From Microvirga sesbaniae (GTDB taxonomy: Bacteria; Pseudomonadota; Alphaproteobacteria; Rhizobiales; Beijerinckiaceae), in NCBI RefSeq assembly GCF_025460805.1, contig NZ_JAMXFJ010000005.1, positions 178,297-242,296 on the forward strand: 64,000 nt of DNA. Direction: 5' to 3'. The translations under genes were made by a program, and so were the position numbers. The notes under the pieces are model-generated. The model ran no database searches, was not told where the DNA came from, and was given only the letters and a program-made list of their open reading frames with translations. Of the stretch, positions 8,841 to 17,357 are shown piece after piece (position 1 is the stretch's first letter; the number at the start of each line of letters is the position of its first letter).

Positions 8841-8881
8841 CGACTATCTCCTTTGAGGAACCAGGAATCAATAGTCGATTC
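8841..8881. promoter_or_regulatory. candidate operator with nested inverted repeats
   Basis: The divergent gap holds CGACTAT (8841-8847) and its exact inverse ATAGTCG (8871-8877), centres 30 bp apart, overlapped by a second repeat GAATC-N7-GATTC (8865-8881). Equal helical-face spacing suggests a two-site operator for the neighbouring GntR proteins. This is based on symmetry only. Confidence 0.45.
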
Positions 8882-8982
8882 TGAAAATATCTGGTAATCC
8901 TAATTTGAACGGTTATTTCTCGCGCGGCCTGAAATCCGGCACGGTGGAGGTTACTCAGGTTCAATCATGGGAAAACGGCTTG

Positions 8983-9651
8983 ATGAGCGTTGAACTGGTG
9001 GCGACGTCTATCGCCGACCGAGCCTATGCCCGGATCCGGGACGATATCGTTTTCGGCCGCCTCGCCCCTGGGGCCAAGCTGCGGCTGGACAGGCTTTCGA
9101 GCCTGTACGGGGCGGGCGTCAGCACCCTGCGCGAGATTCTGAGTCGCTTGTCATCCGAAGGGCTGGTCATCGCGGAAGGCCAGCGCGGCTTCCGAGTCGC
9201 CCCGGTCTCACCTCAAGGCTTCGAGGACGTCGCGGCGATGCGGCTTCTCCTTGAAACCTATGCGCTGCCCTTGTCCTTCGCGGCCGGCGACCTGGAATGG
9301 GAGAGCAGGGTCGTCGCCGCTCATCACAAGCTCGCCTCCATGGAGCGGCGGATGCTGGCCGGCGATCAGGAGGGCACGGAGCTTTGGAAACGATACGACA
9401 GGGAGTTCCACCAATCCCTCATCGAGGCTTGCGCGTCGCAGACCCTTCTCGATCTCTATGGCGGCGTTTTCGACCAGTATCTCCGGTACCAGATGGTCGC
9501 GGTCGTGTTTCGTGGAGAGATCGCCGCCAAGGAGCATAAGGCGTTGCTGGACTGCGCTCTCGCACGCGACGCCGCCCGGGCCTGCCAGGTGCTGACCGGG
9601 CATGTGAACGGATGCGTGGCCTTCACCCTGGAGAGCGGGGCGCTGAAATGA
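8983..9651 (+). CDS. GntR family regulator, FCD domain (first of tandem pair)
   Basis: A 222-residue GntR protein with a winged helix (about 10-75, containing RIRDDIVFGRLAPGAKLRL and GAGVSTLREILSRLSSEG) and a helical FCD domain with the metal/effector His pattern (EFHQSLIEAC). It is divergent from the TRAP/aroQ/aroE operon and is followed, with an ATGA overlap, by a clear paralogue. The start at 8983 (MSVELVATSIADRAY) is chosen over the TTG at 8905, whose extra 26 residues are not like the family. It probably responds to quinate or shikimate, by context. Confidence 0.85.
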   Translation: MSVELVATSIADRAYARIRDDIVFGRLAPGAKLRLDRLSSLYGAGVSTLREILSRLSSEGLVIAEGQRGFRVAPVSPQGFEDVAAMRLLLETYALPLSFAAGDLEWESRVVAAHHKLASMERRMLAGDQEGTELWKRYDREFHQSLIEACASQTLLDLYGGVFDQYLRYQMVAVVFRGEIAAKEHKALLDCALARDAARACQVLTGHVNGCVAFTLESGALK

Positions 9652-10328
9652 CAGATGACAGGCAGGAGATCCCACAACCTTCGACAATCGGAGAAAGCGC
9701 CTACCAGAAGGTCCGCTCCGACATCGTGTTCGGTCGCCTGCCGCCCGGCAGGAAGCTGAGGCTCGACCGGCTGAAGGCCGATTACGGCGCCAGCGTCAGC
9801 ACGCTCCGGGAAATTCTGAACCGGCTCCAATCGGAACGCCTGGTGGTCGCCGAAGGCCAGAAGGGGTTCGAGGTCGCGCCCGTGTCGATCGCGAATCTGC
9901 GGGAGATCGCCGCCCTGCGTCAGCTCCTCGAATGTCGGGCGCTGGAGCAGTCGTTCCGGGCTGGCGACATGGAGTGGGAAGGGCGGGTCGTCGCCGCCCA
10001 CCACCGGCTGGCCCGCATGGAGGAGCGGATGGCCCAGGGCGACAGGACGCATTCCGAGGAATGGAAGCGGTACGACTGGCAGTTCCACCAGGCGCTGATT
10101 TCCGCCTGCGGATCGAAAATGCTGATCGACACCCATGCGGCCGTCTTCGACAAGTACCTTCGCTATCAGATGATCGCCCTGAGCTATCGCGGGGACATCG
10201 CGGAACGGGAGCATGCTCAACTCCTGGAATGCGCCCTGAAGCGGGACACAAAACGGGCCTGCGAGGTCCTCACGCAACACGTCGCCGGCGGCGTCGAACA
10301 CGCCCTCGCCACCGGCACCATCGGATGA
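9648..10328 (+). CDS. GntR family regulator, FCD domain (second of tandem pair)
   Basis: A 226-residue paralogue of the preceding protein: both share DIVFGRL-PG-KLRLDRL, VSTLREIL-RL-SE, and the FCD segment around VFDxYLRYQM, over their whole length. The ATG lies inside the stop of the first gene (ATGA at 9648-9651), so translation is coupled. The pair might act as a heterodimer or respond to two ligands. The QuiC gene follows 15 bp later on the same strand, suggesting one transcript of both regulators and the dehydratase. Confidence 0.86.
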   Translation: MTDDRQEIPQPSTIGESAYQKVRSDIVFGRLPPGRKLRLDRLKADYGASVSTLREILNRLQSERLVVAEGQKGFEVAPVSIANLREIAALRQLLECRALEQSFRAGDMEWEGRVVAAHHRLARMEERMAQGDRTHSEEWKRYDWQFHQALISACGSKMLIDTHAAVFDKYLRYQMIALSYRGDIAEREHAQLLECALKRDTKRACEVLTQHVAGGVEHALATGTIG

Positions 10329-10343
10329 CATCGGACGAGGAGC

Positions 10344-12230
10344 ATGCACACAGCCATCGCCACCGTTTGCCTGAGCGGGACCCTCAGCGAGAAGATCGAA
10401 GCCATCGCGGCGGCCGGGTTCAAGGGCGTCGAGATCTTCGAGAACGATCTCTTGTCCTTCAACGGCACGCCGGCCGACGTGCGGCGCATGGTCGAGGGTC
10501 TCGGGCTCGGGACGATCACGTTCCAGCCCTTCCGCGACTTCGAGGGCATGCCCGAGCCGCAGCGCTCCAAGGTCTTCGCCCGGGCCGAGCGCAAGTTCGA
10601 CGTGATGCAGGAGCTCGGCTGCGATCTCCTCATGGTGTGCAGCAACGTCTCTCCGGATTCCCTCGGCGGGATCGAGCGGGCGGCGGCCGACTTCCGGGAG
10701 CTCGGCGAACGGGCGGAGAAGCGTGGCATGCGCGTTGCGTTCGAGGCGCTCTCCTGGGGGCGTCACATCCATGACTACCGCGACGCCTGGGAGGTCGTCC
10801 GCCGGGCCGATCATCCCGCGGTCGGACTCGTGCTGGATTCCTTCCACATCCTGGCGCGCGGGACGGACCTCTCGGCGATCCGGTCGATCCCGTCGGACAG
10901 GATCTTCCTCGTGCAGATGGCCGATGCGCCGAGGCTCGCCATGGATTACCTGTCCTGGAGCCGGCATTACCGGTGCTTCCCCGGGCAGGGCGACCTGCCG
11001 GTCGACGATTTCATGCTCGCGCTGAATGCGACCGGCTTCGACGGGCTCCTGTCCCTGGAGATCTTCAACGACCGGTTTCGGGCGGGCTCGGCCCGCAGCG
11101 TCGCGGTTGACGGGCACCGGTCCCTGATCGCCATGCTGGACGAGATGCGCCGGCGCACGGGCACGGCCTCCCCCGATCTGCCGGCGTTGCCGCCGAAGGC
11201 CTCCTGCTCCGGGGTCGAGTTCGTCGAGTTCGCCATCGACGAGCGCGGCGCATTGGAGTTCGAGCGGACCTTGAGCCGGCTCGGCTTCCGGAAGGCCGGG
11301 ATCCACCGCTCCAAGGCCGTGACGCGATGGCGGCAGGGCGGCATCAACATCGTGATCAATGCGGACAAGGAGGGCTTCGCCCATTCCTTCAACATCACGC
11401 ACGGCACCGCCGTCTGCGCCCTGGCCCTGCGCGTCGACGATGCGCCGGGAGCGATCGACCGGGCGGTCAGGCTGCTGGATCAGCCATTCCAGCAACCGGC
11501 CGGACCGGGCGAGATGACCATCCCGGCCGTGCGCGGCCTCGGCGGAAGCCTTCTCTACTTCGTCGACAGCAAGACCGGTCTCGACCGGCTCTGGGACGTG
11601 GACTTCCAGCCCGTCGACCCCGATGACGCCGCAGGCGCCGGCCTGAAGGCGGTCGATCACGTGTCCCAGTCGATGCATTACGAGGAGATGCTCACGTGGC
11701 TGTTGTTCTACACCTCCCTCCTGGAGGTGCGGAAAACCCCCGTTCAGGCGGTGATCGATCCCGGCGGCGTGGTGCAGAGCCAGGCCATCGAGACGGCCGA
11801 CGGCACGCTGCGGCTCATCCTCAACGCCTCCCAGAGCCAGCGCACGCTGTCGTCCCGCTTCCTGAACGATCTCTTCGGATCGGGCGTCCAGCACATCGCC
11901 CTGTCGACCGACGACATCTTCGCGACAGTCGAACATCTCAGGGCGAACGGCGTCGATCTCCTGCCCATTCCGGAGAACTACTATGACGATCTCGAGGTGA
12001 GAACGGACCTCTCCGCGGAGGACGTCGAACGGCTGCGCGCCGGCCACATCCTGTATGACCGGGAGGGCGCGGCGGAATACTTCCAGGTCTACACCGGAAC
12101 CCTCGAGGGCGGATTCTTCTTCGAGATCGTCGAACGGCGCGGCTATCAGGGCTACGGCGCGACGAACGCGCCGATCCGGCTGGCGTCGCAGACCCTTCTC
12201 ACGTCCATGACGGCTCCACCCGAGCTGTGA
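10344..12230 (+). CDS. quiC: 3-dehydroshikimate dehydratase fused to 4-hydroxyphenylpyruvate dioxygenase-like domain
   Basis: A 628-residue two-domain protein of the bacterial QuiC1 type. The N-terminal TIM-barrel (about 1-270, sugar phosphate isomerase/AP endonuclease 2 fold) has Glu134, Asp165, Gln191 and Glu239, the same positions I recall as metal ligands in the Pseudomonas enzyme. It dehydrates 3-dehydroshikimate to protocatechuate. The C-terminal region (about 285-628) is a pair of VOC modules like HPPD and keeps a potential 2-His-1-carboxylate site: His439 (VDHV), His517 (VQHIA) and Glu594 (FFFEI). It lies downstream of two GntR genes and opposite the AroQ/AroE/TRAP operon, completing a quinate/shikimate-to-protocatechuate route. 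Confidence 0.92.
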   Translation: MHTAIATVCLSGTLSEKIEAIAAAGFKGVEIFENDLLSFNGTPADVRRMVEGLGLGTITFQPFRDFEGMPEPQRSKVFARAERKFDVMQELGCDLLMVCSNVSPDSLGGIERAAADFRELGERAEKRGMRVAFEALSWGRHIHDYRDAWEVVRRADHPAVGLVLDSFHILARGTDLSAIRSIPSDRIFLVQMADAPRLAMDYLSWSRHYRCFPGQGDLPVDDFMLALNATGFDGLLSLEIFNDRFRAGSARSVAVDGHRSLIAMLDEMRRRTGTASPDLPALPPKASCSGVEFVEFAIDERGALEFERTLSRLGFRKAGIHRSKAVTRWRQGGINIVINADKEGFAHSFNITHGTAVCALALRVDDAPGAIDRAVRLLDQPFQQPAGPGEMTIPAVRGLGGSLLYFVDSKTGLDRLWDVDFQPVDPDDAAGAGLKAVDHVSQSMHYEEMLTWLLFYTSLLEVRKTPVQAVIDPGGVVQSQAIETADGTLRLILNASQSQRTLSSRFLNDLFGSGVQHIALSTDDIFATVEHLRANGVDLLPIPENYYDDLEVRTDLSAEDVERLRAGHILYDREGAAEYFQVYTGTLEGGFFFEIVERRGYQGYGATNAPIRLASQTLLTSMTAPPEL

Positions 12231-12241
12231 CGACGGGCCGT

Positions 12242-13021
12242 TCAGCCCCGCATGAGCCTCCTGGCCTCGGCGAGGCTGGCGCCGGCCACCGCGGCCAGGA
12301 GGCGCACGTCGTTGGGCAGGGTCACGAGGTCGAAGCCCCAGCCGACGGCCTTGGCCGCATAGCCCGGCGAGCCGCAATGGAGCGCCGCGCGGATCCCGGC
12401 CTGATGGGCCTTCGCCAGGATGGTCTGGATGGCCTCGACCATCTCCGGCTCCTCGCGGTCGAAGCCGACCGGATAGCGCTTGCCGGTGAGCCCGAGGGTG
12501 AGATCGGCGGGACCGATATAGACGCCGTCGAGCCTGGGCGTCGTGACGATCTCATCGAGGTTCCGGAACGCTTCCGCCGTTTCGATCATGGCGAAACAGA
12601 GCATGTTGTCGTCGGCCTCGGCCGCATAGTTCGATCCGGCCGAGAAGTTGGCGCGGGTCGGCCCCAGGCTGCGGGTTCCGCCGGGCGGATAGCGGACATA
12701 GGAGACCAGTTCCGCCGCCTGCGCCCGGTTGTTGATCATCGGGCAGATGACCCCGTAGGCGCCGGCATCGAGCGCCTTCATGATGGGCGCGGGATCGAGC
12801 CACGGAACACGCATCAGGGGCGTGACGTCGCTCGAGCGCATGGCCTGCAGCATGCCGACCGCGGCCTGATAGTCGACGACGCCGTGCTGCAGGTCGATGG
12901 TGAGGGAGTCGTAGCCCTGCTCGGCCAGGATTTCGGCCGTGAAGGCATTGGCGATCGACAGCCATCCGTTCAGGACGGGCTTCCCGTCCGCCCAGAGGGA
13001 CTTGATTCTGTTCGGCTTCAT
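12242..13021 (-). CDS. HpcH/HpaI family class II aldolase
   Basis: A 259-residue aldolase of the HpaI type (2-keto-3-deoxy acid aldolases and macrophomate-synthase-like enzymes). The catalytic His46 lies in TIDLQHGVVD, the metal-binding Glu in MIETAEA, and the GVYIGPADLTLGLG-like loop follows. Members cleave 2-keto-3-deoxy acids to pyruvate and an aldehyde. It is the last gene of a minus-strand operon with RraA-type, IlvD/Edd-type and ABC transporter genes, so it probably does the final cleavage in a sugar-acid pathway. AGGAGGCGGG precedes the ATG. The exact substrate is unknown. Confidence 0.87.
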   Translation of the reverse strand: MKPNRIKSLWADGKPVLNGWLSIANAFTAEILAEQGYDSLTIDLQHGVVDYQAAVGMLQAMRSSDVTPLMRVPWLDPAPIMKALDAGAYGVICPMINNRAQAAELVSYVRYPPGGTRSLGPTRANFSAGSNYAAEADDNMLCFAMIETAEAFRNLDEIVTTPRLDGVYIGPADLTLGLTGKRYPVGFDREEPEMVEAIQTILAKAHQAGIRAALHCGSPGYAAKAVGWGFDLVTLPNDVRLLAAVAGASLAEARRLMRG

Positions 13022-13130
13022 CCCGCCTCCTGGCCCAGTGGCATATGACGGCCCCGGTTGTGTAGCGCGCCGAGCCCGCGTCCGTCAAAAGACGAGGCCG
13101 GCGCGAGGATGCCTGCGCCGGCCTCTCGGG

Positions 13131-13850
13131 TCAGCGTCCGTTCGCCTTGCGCCAGGCTGCGAAGTCGCCGTGCGTGCGCTCATCCGTCGGCGGGTAGAGC
13201 CCCAGGATGGAGCGGCCCTTCAGCACCTCTTCTTGTACGAAATCCTCGAACGCCGTCATCTCGACGGCCTCCGCGGCGACCTCGTCGGCCAGATGCGCCG
13301 GGATCACCACCACGCCCTCGCCGTCGCCTACGACGATGTCGCCCGGCCACACGGGCACGTCGCCGCACCCGATGGGAACGTTGATGTCGAGGGCTTGATG
13401 ATGGGTCAGGTTGGTCGGGGCCGAGGGGCGATTGTGATAGGCCGGGATCCCGAGCCGCGCGATCTCGGGCGAATCCCGGAAGCCGCCGTCGGTCACCACG
13501 CCGGCGACGCCGCGCTTCATCAGGCGCGACACCAGAATCCCGCCCGCCGAGGCCGCGCGGGCATCCTTGCGGCTGTCGATCACCATGACGGCGCCGGGCG
13601 GGCACTCCTCGACGGCCTTGCGCTGCGGGTGGGCGCGATCCTGGAACACGCTGATCGGGTTCAGATCCTCCCGGGCCGGGATGTAGCGGAGGGTGAAGGC
13701 CTCGCCGACCATGTTGCCGAGGTTCGGGTTGAGCGGGCGAACGTCCTGGATGAACTGGTTGCGCAATCCGCGCTTGTAGAGGGCCGTGCACAGGGTCGCC
13801 GTGCTGACGGTCTTGAGCTTCTCGCGGGTGTCCGGTTTCAGCGTCGTCAT
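13131..13850 (-). CDS. RraA/HMG-aldolase family protein, probable 4-carboxy-2-keto acid lyase or dehydratase
   Basis: A 239-residue protein of the RraA-like superfamily. It has GGILVSRLMKRGVAG and TDGGFRD, the Arg-Asp pair that binds substrate and metal in the HMG/CHA aldolase branch, and therefore looks enzymatic rather than an RNase E regulator. It lies between HpaI-type aldolase and IlvD/Edd dehydratase genes. Possible roles are a second retro-aldol or decarboxylation step on a 2-keto acid. The ATG at 13850 is used because GGAGGCAATC sits directly before it; an in-frame ATG four codons upstream is less well placed. Confidence 0.82.
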   Translation of the reverse strand: MTTLKPDTREKLKTVSTATLCTALYKRGLRNQFIQDVRPLNPNLGNMVGEAFTLRYIPAREDLNPISVFQDRAHPQRKAVEECPPGAVMVIDSRKDARAASAGGILVSRLMKRGVAGVVTDGGFRDSPEIARLGIPAYHNRPSAPTNLTHHQALDINVPIGCGDVPVWPGDIVVGDGEGVVVIPAHLADEVAAEAVEMTAFEDFVQEEVLKGRSILGLYPPTDERTHGDFAAWRKANGR

Positions 13851-13865
13851 GATTGCCTCCATCTG

Positions 13866-15602
13866 TCAGTAGATCGCCGGCTCGCCCGTGGGCGCGCCGA
13901 AGCTCGTCTCCAGGAAATCGAAGTCGCAGCCCTCGTGCGCCTGCTTGATGTGCCGAGTGAACATCCACCCATAACCGCGCTCGAAGCGCGGCTCGGGCCT
14001 GACCCAGGCGGCACGGCGCCGCTCGAGTTCCTCGTCGGGGACATCGAGGCTGATGGTGCGCTCCGCTACGTTCACCGAAATCATGTCGCCGGTCTTTACC
14101 AGGGCCAGCGGCCCGCCGATATAGGATTCCGGTGAGACATGCAGGATGCACGCGCCATAGCTCGTGCCGCTCATGCGGGCATCCGAAAGGCGCAGCATGT
14201 CGCGCACGCCCTGCTTCACCAGCTTCCTCGGGATCGGCAGCATGCCCCATTCCGGCATGCCGGGCCCCCCTTGCGGGCCGGCGTTGCGCAGGATGAGGAT
14301 GTGATCGGCCGACACATCGAGGTTCTCGTCGTCGATGGCGGCCTTCATGGAGGGATAGTCATCGAATACGAGAGCCGGCCCCGTGTGGTTCAGGTAGCGC
14401 GGATCGCAGGCGCTCGGCTTGATCACGCAGCCGTCGGGAGCGAGGTTTCCCTTGAGAACCGCGAGCGCGCCCTCGGCATAGATCGGGTTGTCGATGCTTC
14501 GAATGACATCGTCGTTGTAGACCTCCGCCCCGGCGATGTTCTCACCCAGGGTCCGGCCGCTGACCGTCATCGCATCGAGGTGGAGATGATCCCTGATGCG
14601 GGTCATCAGCGCCGGCAGGCCGCCGGCGTAGAAGAAGTCCTCCATCAGGTATCTGTCGCCGCTCGGCCTGACATTGGCGATGACAGGCACCTTGCGGCTG
14701 GCCGCCTCGAAGTCGTCGAGACCGATCTCCTGTCCGGCCCGCCGCGCCTGGGCGATCAGGTGAATGATGGCGTTGGTCGAGCAGCCCATCGCCATGGCGA
14801 CGGCGATGCCGTTCAGGAACGCCCCGCGGGTCTGGATCCGGTCGGGGGTCAGGTCGTCCCAGACCATCTCCACGATTCGCCGTCCGCATTCGGCGCTCAT
14901 GCGGACATGGTTGGCGTCGGGAGCCGGAATGGACGACGCCCCCGGCAGAGTCATGCCGATGGCCTCGGCGATCGCCGTCATGGTGGAGGCCGTGCCCATG
15001 GTCATGCAGGTGCCGTGGCTGCGCGCGATCCCGGCTTCCATGTTGAGCCAGTCGGCATCCGTGATCGTGCCGGCGCGCCGCTCGTCCCAGTACTTCCAGG
15101 CATCGGAGCCGGATCCCAGGATCCTGCCCTTCCAGTTGCCGCGCAGCATCGGGCCTGCCGGCAGGTAGATGGCAGGAAGCCCCGCGCTCGTGGCGCCCAG
15201 AAGCAGCGCGGGCGTGGTCTTGTCGCAGCCGCCCATCAGGACGACGCCGTCGACCGGATGCGACCGCAGCAGCTCCTCCACGTCCATGGCCAGCATGTTG
15301 CGGTAGAGCATGGTGGTCGGCTTAACGTATTGCTCGGCGAGCGAGATCCCGGGGAGCTCGACCGGGAAGCCTCCGGCCTGAAGGACGCCCCGCTTCACGT
15401 CGTCGACGCGCTGCTTGAAATGCGCGTGGCACGGGTTGATGTCGGACCAGGTGTTGAGGATGGCGATGACGGGACGGCCGACCCAATCGTCGGGGGCATA
15501 GCCCATCTGCATCATGCGGGAGCGGTGACCGAAGCCCCGCAGGTCGTCGGGCGCGAACCAGCGCGCGCTCCTGAGAGTTTCAGGCGTCTTTCGTGCAGTC
15601 AT
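13866..15602 (-). CDS. IlvD/Edd family dehydratase, sugar-acid (aldonate) dehydratase type
   Basis: A 578-residue iron-sulfur dehydratase. The cluster cysteines are Cys58 (WSDINPCH), Cys126 (MGGCDKTTP) and Cys199 (SHGTCMTMG), and the C-terminal substrate loop contains SDARMSGTSYG. Length and motifs fit the pentonate/hexonate branch (L-arabinonate dehydratase-like) better than the branched-chain amino acid enzyme. It would convert an aldonic acid to its 2-keto-3-deoxy derivative for the aldolase-type enzymes encoded downstream. The gene starts 51 bp after the ABC permease gene on the same strand. Which sugar acid is used is not visible. Confidence 0.88.
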   Translation of the reverse strand: MTARKTPETLRSARWFAPDDLRGFGHRSRMMQMGYAPDDWVGRPVIAILNTWSDINPCHAHFKQRVDDVKRGVLQAGGFPVELPGISLAEQYVKPTTMLYRNMLAMDVEELLRSHPVDGVVLMGGCDKTTPALLLGATSAGLPAIYLPAGPMLRGNWKGRILGSGSDAWKYWDERRAGTITDADWLNMEAGIARSHGTCMTMGTASTMTAIAEAIGMTLPGASSIPAPDANHVRMSAECGRRIVEMVWDDLTPDRIQTRGAFLNGIAVAMAMGCSTNAIIHLIAQARRAGQEIGLDDFEAASRKVPVIANVRPSGDRYLMEDFFYAGGLPALMTRIRDHLHLDAMTVSGRTLGENIAGAEVYNDDVIRSIDNPIYAEGALAVLKGNLAPDGCVIKPSACDPRYLNHTGPALVFDDYPSMKAAIDDENLDVSADHILILRNAGPQGGPGMPEWGMLPIPRKLVKQGVRDMLRLSDARMSGTSYGACILHVSPESYIGGPLALVKTGDMISVNVAERTISLDVPDEELERRRAAWVRPEPRFERGYGWMFTRHIKQAHEGCDFDFLETSFGAPTGEPAIY

Positions 15603-15653
15603 GGTGCGAAAACTCGTCGATGGAGAGGAAGGATGGTCCCAGCCGAGGCAGGC

Positions 15654-16526
15654 TCAGCTCTGCAGGCCCCACTTCCGGATGGTCTTGCGCTCGATGGTCC
15701 TGAAGATCAGGTTCTCGACCACGAGGCCGATGATGATCACGGTCAGCAGTCCGGCAAACACGGACGGGATGTCGAGCAGGTTGCGGTTCTCGAAGATGAA
15801 CCAGCCCAGTCCCCCCTGGCCCGACGACACGCCGAAGACGAGCTCCGCGGCGATCAGCGTGCGCCAGGCGAAGGCCCAGCCGATCTTGAGGCCCGTGAGG
15901 ATCGACGGGAAGGCGGCCGGAACCAGGATCTTGAACACGTAGGAGAGCCCTTTGAGGCCGTAGTTGCGCCCCACCATCCGCAGGGTCTGCGACACGCCCA
16001 GGAACCCGGAATGGGTGTTGAGCGCCACGGCCCAGAGAACCGAATGGATCAGGATGAAGACGAGGCTGCCGTTGCCGAGGCCGAACCAGATCAGCGCCAG
16101 GGGCAGCAGCGCGATGGCCGGCAGAGGGTTGAACATCGCCGTCATCGTTTCGAGGAAATCGGTGCCGATGCGGGTGTTGATGGCGAGAATCGTCAGGATC
16201 GCCGCGATGGTGACGCCGGACGCGTAACCCATCAGGAGAACTTTGAGCGAGGTCCAAGCCCTCGCCGGGAGCGTGCCGTCGGCGATCCGGTCGACCATGG
16301 TCGACAGCGTGTCGCTCAAGGTCGGGAAGAGAAGCGGATTATCCAGGTAGCGACCGTAGATCTCCCAGATGATCCCGAGGAAGATGATGATCACGGTCTT
16401 GCGGACGAAGCCGTTCCCCCAGGCCAGCTCGAAGGTGCCGAGCCTGCGCTCGACCTCCCCCGTATGCGTTTGCGCTGCTGCCGTATCGGCGCGCATCACG
16501 ATCTGTGCTTGGCTCATGAGCGTCAT
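15654..16526 (-). CDS. ABC transporter permease (SsuC/TauC type)
   Basis: A 290-residue inner-membrane protein with six or so hydrophobic segments and the EAA-type cytoplasmic loop around LRMVGRNYGLKGLSYVFKIL. It is of the nitrate/sulfonate/taurine permease family. It starts two bases after the stop of the ATPase gene, so the pair is tightly coupled. Together with the ATPase and binding protein it forms a complete importer. The downstream dehydratase and aldolase genes suggest a carboxylic acid cargo rather than a sulfonate. Confidence 0.9.
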   Translation of the reverse strand: MTLMSQAQIVMRADTAAAQTHTGEVERRLGTFELAWGNGFVRKTVIIIFLGIIWEIYGRYLDNPLLFPTLSDTLSTMVDRIADGTLPARAWTSLKVLLMGYASGVTIAAILTILAINTRIGTDFLETMTAMFNPLPAIALLPLALIWFGLGNGSLVFILIHSVLWAVALNTHSGFLGVSQTLRMVGRNYGLKGLSYVFKILVPAAFPSILTGLKIGWAFAWRTLIAAELVFGVSSGQGGLGWFIFENRNLLDIPSVFAGLLTVIIIGLVVENLIFRTIERKTIRKWGLQS

Positions 16527-16528
16527 CC

Positions 16529-17290
16529 CTAATGTGCGACTTCGTCGGCGAACAGAAGTTCGTGAATGTGTTTCTCGAGCTGCCCGGCGCTGCCGTCCGT
16601 GGGCGAGACCCGGTCCACGTCGTTGACCTCGGCCTTCACGCGTCCCGGATGGGGCGACAGAAGCAGGATGCGGTTCCCGATCTTGATCGCTTCCGCGATG
16701 GAATGGGTGACGAACATCACGGTGAACTTCGTGTCCTCCCAGAGCTGCAGAAGCTCGTCCTGGCAGGTTCTCCTCGTGAGCGCGTCGAGAGCCGCGAAGG
16801 GCTCATCCATGAGCAGGATGTCCGGCTCCATGGCCATGCCGCGGGCGATCGCGACGCGCTGCTTCATGCCGCCCGACAGCGTGTGCGGGTACGAATTGAC
16901 GGCGCGCGTGAGATTGACCTTCTCGATATAGGCGCGGGCCCGGTCCTCCGCCTCCTTACGCGGCAGCTTTCGCGCCGCCAGCAGGGGAAACATCACGTTC
17001 TCCAGAACGGTCTTCCACGGCAGCAACTGGTCGAACTCCTGGAACACCATCATGCGGTCGGCGCCGGGCTCGGTGACGTCGCGCCCCTTGATGCGGATGC
17101 GCCCTTCGCTCGGGCTCAGGTAGCCGCCGACCGCCTTGAGCAGCGTGGACTTGCCGCATCCGGACGGGCCGAGCAGAACAAAGCGATCCGACTGGTTGAC
17201 CTGGAAGCTGACCCGATCGGTCGCCGTTACGAGAACGCTGGGAGTTTTATAGCGCAGCGTGACGCCACTGACGTCGAGAAGAGCGGACAT
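16529..17290 (-). CDS. ABC transporter ATP-binding protein (SsuB/TauB type)
   Basis: A 253-residue ATPase with Walker A GPSGCGKST (about 39-47), Q-loop in VFQEFDQLLPW, the LSGGMKQRVAIARG signature, Walker B ILLMDEPFAALD and the switch His in VTHSIAEA. It pairs with the permease gene two bases downstream and the binding-protein gene upstream. It is a typical full-length member of the nitrate/sulfonate/taurine class. Confidence 0.93.
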   Translation of the reverse strand: MSALLDVSGVTLRYKTPSVLVTATDRVSFQVNQSDRFVLLGPSGCGKSTLLKAVGGYLSPSEGRIRIKGRDVTEPGADRMMVFQEFDQLLPWKTVLENVMFPLLAARKLPRKEAEDRARAYIEKVNLTRAVNSYPHTLSGGMKQRVAIARGMAMEPDILLMDEPFAALDALTRRTCQDELLQLWEDTKFTVMFVTHSIAEAIKIGNRILLLSPHPGRVKAEVNDVDRVSPTDGSAGQLEKHIHELLFADEVAH

Positions 17291-17320
17291 CGATCAATAC
17301 CTGACATGAAATGGGGTGGA

Positions 17321-17344
17321 GCGCCCGGTCTATGCGCCGGGCGC
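17321..17344 (-). promoter_or_regulatory. intercistronic hairpin after ABC binding-protein gene
   Basis: GCGCCCGG-N8-CCGGGCGC is a perfect 8-bp GC stem in the 67-bp gap between the binding-protein and ATPase genes. It has no T tract. It probably protects the binding-protein message or lowers expression of the membrane subunits. Confidence 0.6.
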
Positions 17345-17357
17345 CAGGCGCAATTCG

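Noticed and set aside
9456..12377. A 973-codon open frame on the minus strand
   Set aside because: It runs opposite the two GntR genes and quiC, which have clear motifs. Its translation is Arg/Gly/Asp-rich and has no recognisable domain; it is the complement of GC-rich coding sequence.
14139..16532. A 797-codon open frame on the plus strand
   Set aside because: It is the complement of the IlvD/Edd dehydratase and ABC permease genes and has a His/Arg/Asp-rich composition typical of antisense frames.
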